This document shows, one piece after another, positions 58,973 through 64,000 of a stretch of 64,000 bases of DNA. Every line of letters starts with the position of its first letter. Within the stretch, counting starts at the first letter, position 1. This DNA comes from Kribbella amoyensis (GTDB lineage: Bacteria > Actinomycetota > Actinomycetes > Propionibacteriales > Kribbellaceae). The notes under the pieces are model-generated. The model worked only from the letters and a program-made list of their open reading frames with translations, searched no databases and had not been told where the DNA came from. The stretch is from positions 5,580,001 through 5,644,000 of the forward strand of contig NZ_VIVK01000001.1 of NCBI RefSeq assembly GCF_007828865.1. Reading direction: 5' to 3'. Position numbers and translations under genes: made by a program.

Positions 58973-59845
58973 ATGACGCTCACCGGTCTGTACGTCCCGC
59001 TGATCACCCCGTTCGACGACAACGACAAGGTCGCGCTGGACGCCCTGGAGAAGCTCGCCGTCGACACCCTCACGGCCGGGGCGGCCGGCCTCGTCGCCCT
59101 CGGCACGACCGCCGAACCGAGCAGCCTGAGCGAAGCCGAACGCCGCACTGTCCTCGACGTCGTAGCCGGCGTTTGCCACGCCCAGAACGCCCAGCTCATC
59201 GTCGGCGCGAACACGCCTGACGCTCTCGCCAAGCTCACCGACCGGACCGCGGCCGCGCTCACCCTGGTGCCACCCTTCGTCCGGCCGGGGGAGCGCGGAG
59301 TGGTCGCGTACTTCGAGCACCTGGCCGCTGTCAGCCCGGTCCCGCTCGTCGCGTACCACGTCCCGTACCGCACCGGGCAGTCGTTGTCGGCGGCCACCAT
59401 CCGCCGGCTCGCGGCGATCCGCGCCGTCGTGGGCATCAAGTACGCGGCGGGTGGTATCGACGAGGACACCGTCGACCTGATGGCCGAGCAGCCGGCGGAC
59501 TTCGCGGTCCTCGGTGGCGACGACCCGTTCATCGCACCCCTGCTCGCGCTGGGCGCGACCGGCGGCATCCTCGCCTCGGCGCTCGTCGCCCCGGCCGAGT
59601 TCGCCGCACTTCTCGACGCGTACCGCGAGGGTGATCTCGGCACGGCCAGGCCTCTGGGTCACAAGCTCGCCAAGCTGTCCCGCGCGCTGTTCGCCGCGCC
59701 CAATCCCACGGTGATCAAGGCGGTTCTGCACGCTTGCGGGACGATCCCGACACCCGCCGTACGCCTCCCGCTGGTTCAGCCGGAGGCGAGCATCGTCCGC
59801 ACAGCCCGCGAACTCGCCGACCCGCGCAGCAGCGGACTGCGCTGA
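58973..59845 (+). CDS. Dihydrodipicolinate synthase-family aldolase/lyase
   Basis: A 290-residue class I aldolase of the DHDPS/NAL family. The Schiff-base Lys156 lies in AVVGIKYAAGG, with Tyr128 in LVAYHVPYRTG and the GTTAEPSSLS loop (44-53). Family members include DapA, N-acetylneuraminate lyase, 2-keto-3-deoxygluconate aldolase and 5-keto-4-deoxyglucarate dehydratase. The position next to LysR and just upstream of a sugar ABC operon and a sugar dehydrogenase favours a sugar-acid catabolic role over lysine synthesis. The substrate is not fixed by sequence. Confidence 0.85.
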   Translation: MTLTGLYVPLITPFDDNDKVALDALEKLAVDTLTAGAAGLVALGTTAEPSSLSEAERRTVLDVVAGVCHAQNAQLIVGANTPDALAKLTDRTAAALTLVPPFVRPGERGVVAYFEHLAAVSPVPLVAYHVPYRTGQSLSAATIRRLAAIRAVVGIKYAAGGIDEDTVDLMAEQPADFAVLGGDDPFIAPLLALGATGGILASALVAPAEFAALLDAYREGDLGTARPLGHKLAKLSRALFAAPNPTVIKAVLHACGTIPTPAVRLPLVQPEASIVRTARELADPRSSGLR

Positions 59846-59903
59846 AACAGACCGATCCCAGAAGCCGCTCCTCAGGTGTTCCGAACCGTGACCAAGCCAG
59901 CCG

Positions 59904-59932
59904 TGGACAAAGTAACACGCTTGGTTTAACTT
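59904..59932 (+). promoter_or_regulatory. Promoter of the sugar ABC transporter operon
   Basis: TGGACA (59904-59909) and TAACTT (59927-59932) are separated by exactly 17 bp. Short inverted repeats (AGTAA ... TTACT) straddle the spacer and -10 and could hold a repressor. The first start codon follows 84 nt later behind GAGGAG. Confidence 0.65.
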
Positions 59933-60016
59933 ACTCGGAACCCGGGCCGCTGTGGCCCGCACCACACCCCTGAGCCCGCCCGGTGGCGGGGTGCTCCGGA
60001 AACCTGAGGAGTTCCG

Positions 60017-61399
60017 ATGACGAGAACCGCTAGGTGTGTCGCCGCCCTGACGACCACGGTCGCGCTGCTGGTGACAGCGGCGGCCTGTGCGGACGGCACG
60101 ACGCCGGCCGCGGACGGAGCCGGCGCGGTCGACGAGAATGCGCCGGTCACGATCACGATCGGGGACCGCCCGACCCCGGACAAGCCGAACGACATCGCCG
60201 CGTTCGACCGCAACGTGAAGAAGTTCATGGACGCCCACCCGAACATCACGGTGAAGTCCACCGAGACCAAGTGGGACGCGCAGACCTTCCAGGCCCAGGT
60301 GGCCGGGGGCTCGCTGCCGACGGTGATGAACATCAGCTTCACCGAGCCGGCCAACATGATCCCGAACAAGCAGCTGCCGGACATCACCGACGAGCTGAAG
60401 CTGGTCGACCTGACCAAGGACCTGAACCCGAACGTGCTGAAGATCGTCCAGGACGACGCCGGCCGGATCTACGGGGTCCCGATCGACGTGTTCAGCGTCG
60501 GTCTGGCGTACAACCGGGCCCTGTTCAAGCAGGCCGGGCTGGATCCGGAGAAGCCGCCGACCACGTGGGACGAGGTCCGCGAGTACGCGCGGCAGATCAC
60601 CGAGAAGACCGGCAAGGCCGGGTACGCGCAGCTGACCAAGGACAACACCGGCGGCTGGATGCTCACCACGATGACGTACTCGATGGGCGGCACCGTCCAG
60701 TCCGAGGACGGCAAGAAGTCGACGTTCAACGACGCGCCGACGAAGAAGGCGCTGCAGTTGCTGAAGGACATGCGCTGGTCCGACAACACGATGGGCAGCA
60801 ACTTCCTCTACAACCAGGAGGAGATCCGGCAGGACTTCGCGGCCGGCAAGATCGGCATGGTCCTGCAGGCGCCGGACGCGTACGACATGGCGGTGAAGAA
60901 CTTCGGGATGAAGCCGGCCGACTACGGGCACGCGGCGCTGCCGCAGGACGGTGGTCCGCACGGCACGCTGACCGGGGGCTCGATCAAGATGATCAACCCG
61001 AAGGCGAGCAAGAACGAGATCGTCGCCGCGCTGAAGTGGATCAAGTCGCAGGAGTTCGACAAGTACACCGACGAGCAGCTCGCGGTGCAGAACGCGAAGG
61101 ACACGATCGCGGACAAGGGCTTCGTCGGCCGGCCCGGGATCACGCCGCTGAGCCAGGAGACCTACGACCGGTACAACAAGTGGCGTGAGCCGTACAACAA
61201 CGTGCCGGTGCAGCAGTTCGCCGGGTACCTGGAGTCGACCAAGTCGCTGAAGCTGCTGCCGGAGCCGTCGAACAAGGCGCAGGAGGTCTACGCGATGCTC
61301 GACCCGGTCGTGCAGAAGGTGCTCACCGACAAGAACGCGGACGTCGACAAACTGCTCACCGACGCCGCCTCGAAGATCGACGCACGCCTCGGGCGGTAA
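60017..61399 (+). CDS. Sugar ABC transporter substrate-binding lipoprotein (CUT1)
   Basis: A 460-residue lipoprotein (lipobox ending at Cys24) with an extracellular solute-binding fold: TITIGDRPTPDKPNDIAAFDRNVKKFMDAHPNITVKSTETKWDAQTFQAQVAGGSLPTVM, IYGVPIDVFSVGLAYNRALFKQAGLDPEKPPTTWDEVREYARQ and GGSIKMINPKASKNEI. It captures an oligo- or monosaccharide outside and delivers it to the two permeases encoded downstream. The gene has its own strong promoter and ribosome site. A dedicated ATPase is not encoded in the window, so a shared MsiK-type ATPase is likely. Confidence 0.92.
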   Translation: MTRTARCVAALTTTVALLVTAAACADGTTPAADGAGAVDENAPVTITIGDRPTPDKPNDIAAFDRNVKKFMDAHPNITVKSTETKWDAQTFQAQVAGGSLPTVMNISFTEPANMIPNKQLPDITDELKLVDLTKDLNPNVLKIVQDDAGRIYGVPIDVFSVGLAYNRALFKQAGLDPEKPPTTWDEVREYARQITEKTGKAGYAQLTKDNTGGWMLTTMTYSMGGTVQSEDGKKSTFNDAPTKKALQLLKDMRWSDNTMGSNFLYNQEEIRQDFAAGKIGMVLQAPDAYDMAVKNFGMKPADYGHAALPQDGGPHGTLTGGSIKMINPKASKNEIVAALKWIKSQEFDKYTDEQLAVQNAKDTIADKGFVGRPGITPLSQETYDRYNKWREPYNNVPVQQFAGYLESTKSLKLLPEPSNKAQEVYAMLDPVVQKVLTDKNADVDKLLTDAASKIDARLGR

Positions 61400-61405
61400 C
61401 CCGTC

Positions 61406-62326
61406 ATGGCCCTGTCGATCCGTACCGCCGCTCGGCCGCGCCGGAGTCCGGTCAGCTGGTTCCGCTCCGGCGGGCTGAGCAGCGTCCTCTTCGCCCTCCC
61501 GTTGGTGCTGGTCTTCCTGTACTTCTCCTGGGGCCCGATCGTCCGCGGACTGGTGCTGAGCTTCCAGAAGAACAACCTCGTCACCGCCCCCGAGTGGGTC
61601 GGGACGGCCAACTTCAGCTATGTCCTGACCGACCCGCAGTTGCCGCAGGCCGCCGCCAACACGTTGTACTTCGCGTTGCTGGCGCTGGTCTTCGGCTTCC
61701 CGGTCCCGCTGTTCCTGGCCGTGTTCATCAGCGAGCTGCGGACCACCGGCTGGCTGTACAACGTGATCTCGTACCTGCCGGCGGTGGTGCCGCCGGTGGC
61801 CGCGATCCTGCTGTGGAAGTTCTTCTACGACCCCAGCGGTACCGGGGTGTTCAACGCGATCCTCGGCTGGGTCGGCCTCGGCCCGTACGCCTGGCTGAAC
61901 TCGCCGAGCCTGGCGATGCCGGCGATCGTGCTGGAGGCCACCTGGGCCGGGGCGGGCGCCACGTCGATCATCTACCTGGCCGCGCTCACCGGGGTCCGGA
62001 CCGAGCTGTACGAGGCGGCCGAGCTGGACGGGGCCGGGATCTGGCGCCGGGTCTGGCACGTCACGCTGCCGCAGATCCGCGGCATCATCCTGATCATGAT
62101 GCTGCTGCAGCTGATCGGCACGTTCCAGGTGTTCACCGAGCCGTTCCTGTTCACCGGCGGCGGTCCGGACAACGCGACCACGACGATCCTGCTGCTGATC
62201 TACCGGTACGCCTTCATCAACGGCGACTTCGGCGCCGCGACCGCGTTGAGCGTGCTGCTCGCCGGAGTGCTCTGCGTGCTGTCGGTCGTGTACCACTTCC
62301 TCACCCGGCGATGGAGCACGACATGA
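61406..62326 (+). CDS. Sugar ABC transporter permease (MalF/UgpA type)
   Basis: A 306-residue permease with six predicted helices and the EAA loop near YEAAELDGAGIWRRVWHVTLPQIRGIILIMM, typical of CUT1 transporters. The N-terminal helix (VLFALPLVLVFLYFSWGPIVRGL) and LPAVVPPVAAILLWKFFYDPSG are characteristic. It forms a heterodimer with the next permease. The start ATG 61406 is 6 nt past the binding-protein stop, and the end overlaps the next gene by 4 bp (ATGA). Confidence 0.92.
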   Translation: MALSIRTAARPRRSPVSWFRSGGLSSVLFALPLVLVFLYFSWGPIVRGLVLSFQKNNLVTAPEWVGTANFSYVLTDPQLPQAAANTLYFALLALVFGFPVPLFLAVFISELRTTGWLYNVISYLPAVVPPVAAILLWKFFYDPSGTGVFNAILGWVGLGPYAWLNSPSLAMPAIVLEATWAGAGATSIIYLAALTGVRTELYEAAELDGAGIWRRVWHVTLPQIRGIILIMMLLQLIGTFQVFTEPFLFTGGGPDNATTTILLLIYRYAFINGDFGAATALSVLLAGVLCVLSVVYHFLTRRWSTT

Positions 62327-63285
62327 CCAGTTACCCCGTCACCGAACAAGCCGTGAGTACCGCCACGGAGACCCCGCGAACCCGCCGACGGCGCCGCGCC
62401 CTCGAGGCTGAGGAGCGGGGCATCGTCTCGATCGCGGACCGCCGGCGGCCGTTGATCCGGTACGGACTGCCGGCGATCCAGGTGCTGCTCTTCATCGGCG
62501 TCGTGATCGCCGGGATCGGGCCGTTGTTGTGGTTGCTCAAGTCCGGGTTGTCGACGAGCCAGGACATCCTGCGCGGACCGATGCAGCTGTGGCCGAGCGG
62601 GATCCAGTGGTCCAACCTGCCGACCGCGTGGACCCGGGTGCAGATCGGCTCGTACCTCGGCAACACCGCGATCATCGCGCTCGGGTCGCTGATCTCCACC
62701 TTGTTCGTCTGTACGACGGGCGCGTTCGTGCTCAGCGTGCTGCGGCCGAAGTGGGGCCCGATCGTCACCGGCGCGGTGCTGGCGACGCTGTTCCTGCCCG
62801 GGGTGATCTCGCTCGTCCCGCTATACCTGACCATCCTGAAGATGCCGGTGCTCGGGGTGAACCTGCAGAACACCTTCTGGGCCGTCTGGCTGCCACAGGC
62901 GGCGGGCGCGTTCAACATCCTGGTGATGAAGCGCTACTTCGACTCGATCCCGCGCGAGCTGATCGAGGCGGCCCGGATCGACGGGGCGAGCAACCTGCGG
63001 CTGTTCACCGCGCTGGTGGTGCCGTTGTCCAAGCCGATTCTCGGAGTCGTGGCGTTGCTCACCGTGATCGGATCCTGGAAGGACTACCTCTGGCCGCTGC
63101 TGGTACTGCCGGATCCGCGGATGCAGCCGATCTCGGTCGCGCTGCCGCGGGTCCAGGAAACCACCGAGATCTCGCTGCAGATGAGCGCGTTGTTCCTCGC
63201 CGTGCTGGTACCTGTGGTGTTGTTCTTGGTGTTCCAGAAGCAGTTCCTCAAGGGAGTCGGGATGTCGGGAGGGATCAAGGAGTGA
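62323..63285 (+). CDS. Sugar ABC transporter permease (MalG/UgpE type)
   Basis: A 320-residue permease: an arginine-rich cytoplasmic N-terminus (TRRRRRALEAEERG), then six helices with the EAA loop RELIEAARIDGASNLRLFTALVVPLSKPILGVVALLTVIGSWKDYLWPLLVL. It completes the permease pair. ATG 62323 overlaps the upstream stop (ATGA) and was preferred over an ATG 12 nt earlier. Its stop overlaps the following dehydrogenase start by 4 bp (GTGA). Four overlapping genes indicate one operon. Confidence 0.9.
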   Translation: MTSYPVTEQAVSTATETPRTRRRRRALEAEERGIVSIADRRRPLIRYGLPAIQVLLFIGVVIAGIGPLLWLLKSGLSTSQDILRGPMQLWPSGIQWSNLPTAWTRVQIGSYLGNTAIIALGSLISTLFVCTTGAFVLSVLRPKWGPIVTGAVLATLFLPGVISLVPLYLTILKMPVLGVNLQNTFWAVWLPQAAGAFNILVMKRYFDSIPRELIEAARIDGASNLRLFTALVVPLSKPILGVVALLTVIGSWKDYLWPLLVLPDPRMQPISVALPRVQETTEISLQMSALFLAVLVPVVLFLVFQKQFLKGVGMSGGIKE

Positions 63286-64000
63286 GTTCATCGCTGAGCG
63301 GCCGCCGGGTGCTGGTCACGGGCGCGGCCGGGCGGATCGGGTCGGCCACCAGCCGGCACCTGGCCGACCTCGGCGCGCTGGTCACGGCGCTCACCAATGT
63401 CGAGGACGAGTCGCTCAAGGCGGACCGGGTGGTGGTCGGCGACACCCGGTCCGAGGCGGACGTCGCGCGGGCGCTCGAGGACGTCGACCTGGTCGTCCAC
63501 CTGGCCGCGCGGCCGCATCCGACCGCGGGCACGCCGTACGAGGTGTTCTCGACGAACGTCGTGTCCACCTTCAACGTGCTCGCCCAGGCGGGGGCCCTCG
63601 GGATCGGCCGGGCGGTCGTTGCCAGTAGCATCAACGCGTACGGAGTGCCGTTCAACCCGCACGACATCCTGCCGGCGTACTTCCCGCTGGACGAGAAGAT
63701 CCCGACGGACGTCGCCGACTGGTACTCGCTGTCCAAGCAGAACGACGAGCACACCGCCCGGATGGCGTGGCGGCGTTGGGGGATCGACGTGGTCGCCTTC
63801 CGGTTCCCGCACGTGAACTCGCCCGACGTCCTCACCAAGCTCTCGGACGGGTTCCGCGAGGACCCGGTCGGCGGGGTCCGGGAAGGCTGGAGCTACCTGG
63901 ACACCCGGGACGCGGCGCGCGCGATCGAGCTCGGGCTGACCGCGGAGTTCAGCGGCGCCCAGGCGTTCTTCGTCGCCGCGAACACCACCAACGCGCCGTA
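63282..64000 (+). CDS. NAD(P)-dependent epimerase/dehydratase family protein (C-terminus missing)
   Basis: Open to the window end, about 239 residues visible. Rossmann motif VLVTGAAGRIGSAT at the start, VVHLAARPHP, a catalytic Ser region ASSINAYGVPF, and the Tyr-Lys pair WYSLSKQND, followed by RFPHVNSPD. This is an extended short-chain dehydrogenase of the sugar epimerase/uronate dehydrogenase class. GTG 63282 overlaps the permease stop, coupling it to sugar uptake. A uronate or aldose dehydrogenase feeding the aldolase upstream is plausible, but the reaction is unconfirmed. Confidence 0.85.
   Translation, partial: MSSSLSGRRVLVTGAAGRIGSATSRHLADLGALVTALTNVEDESLKADRVVVGDTRSEADVARALEDVDLVVHLAARPHPTAGTPYEVFSTNVVSTFNVLAQAGALGIGRAVVASSINAYGVPFNPHDILPAYFPLDEKIPTDVADWYSLSKQNDEHTARMAWRRWGIDVVAFRFPHVNSPDVLTKLSDGFREDPVGGVREGWSYLDTRDAARAIELGLTAEFSGAQAFFVAANTTNAP

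Noticed and set aside
58973..59845. Lysine-pathway DapA
   Set aside because: LysR-divergent position and linkage to a sugar ABC operon point to catabolism. The residues seen do not by themselves separate DapA from related lyases, so no symbol was given.

Overview
The window is high-GC DNA dominated by G/C-ending codons. Gene content is that of a soil-type actinobacterium: a principal sigma factor of the HrdB/SigA type, ParE and ParC, an LprG/P55-like pair, many two-component systems, DUF2630, DUF5998 and DUF7455 proteins, and an N-terminal GNAT / acyl-CoA-synthetase acetyltransferase. The style fits Propionibacteriales (for example Kribbella or Nocardioides relatives), but the genus is inference. 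About 54 protein genes are supported. I saw no rRNA, tRNA, CRISPR array, complete insertion sequence or prophage.

Layout. 0-8.2 kb: a broken-off AAC(3)-type acetyltransferase, a DDAH-type hydrolase, DinB, a glutamate-cysteine ligase-like enzyme, a universal stress protein with a HhH-GPD protein, the principal sigma factor, and a small membrane protein with a short YidC/Oxa1 insertase. 8.2-17.5 kb: a frameshifted MFS transporter, an OmpR-type two-component system with an exported neighbour that shares its upstream boxes, DUF456, a glycogen-debranching-like enzyme, and a divergent LysE/MocR pair. 17.5-31 kb: DUF7455, ParE with a HAD phosphatase, a secreted pyroglutamyl-peptidase-like protein, a GH127 enzyme, then a leftward run parC - lprG-like - P55-like - sucrase/ferredoxin-like - carbonic anhydrase. 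31-36 kb: a MacB-type ABC exporter divergent from a NarL-type two-component system.

36-47 kb: a CoA-binding protein behind a MerR-type promoter, a PPOX/F420 oxidoreductase, DUF2630 with a FetB-like permease, an AMP-forming acyl-CoA ligase, a GAF-ANTAR protein, an ArsB/SLC13 permease, a PatA-like lysine acetyltransferase coupled to an APH-fold kinase, and a divergent DUF2087/DmpA pair. 47-57 kb: a second ABC exporter, DUF5998, an alkaline phosphatase-superfamily enzyme, a secreted subtilisin, thymidine kinase coupled to a rhodanese, a Tat-exported DUF4185 protein and a GNAT. 57-64 kb: a phytanoyl-CoA dioxygenase-like enzyme, then a LysR regulator divergent from a DHDPS-family gene, followed by a CUT1 sugar ABC operon that continues into a sugar epimerase/dehydrogenase cut by the window edge.

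Themes. Many genes lack a Shine-Dalgarno and carry a TAnnnT-like hexamer exactly 6-7 nt before ATG/GTG, which suggests leaderless transcripts. Several divergent pairs share compact operator-like repeats. No clearly new multi-gene system is visible. The most interesting signals are regulatory (a MocR-type motif shared by two transporter loci, tandem response-regulator boxes, a MerR-type promoter without a local merR) and structural (a five-heptad insert in a histidine kinase, a pyroglutamyl-peptidase-like protein with Ser in place of the catalytic Cys, a perfect 21-bp inverted repeat carrying both stop codons of convergent genes).
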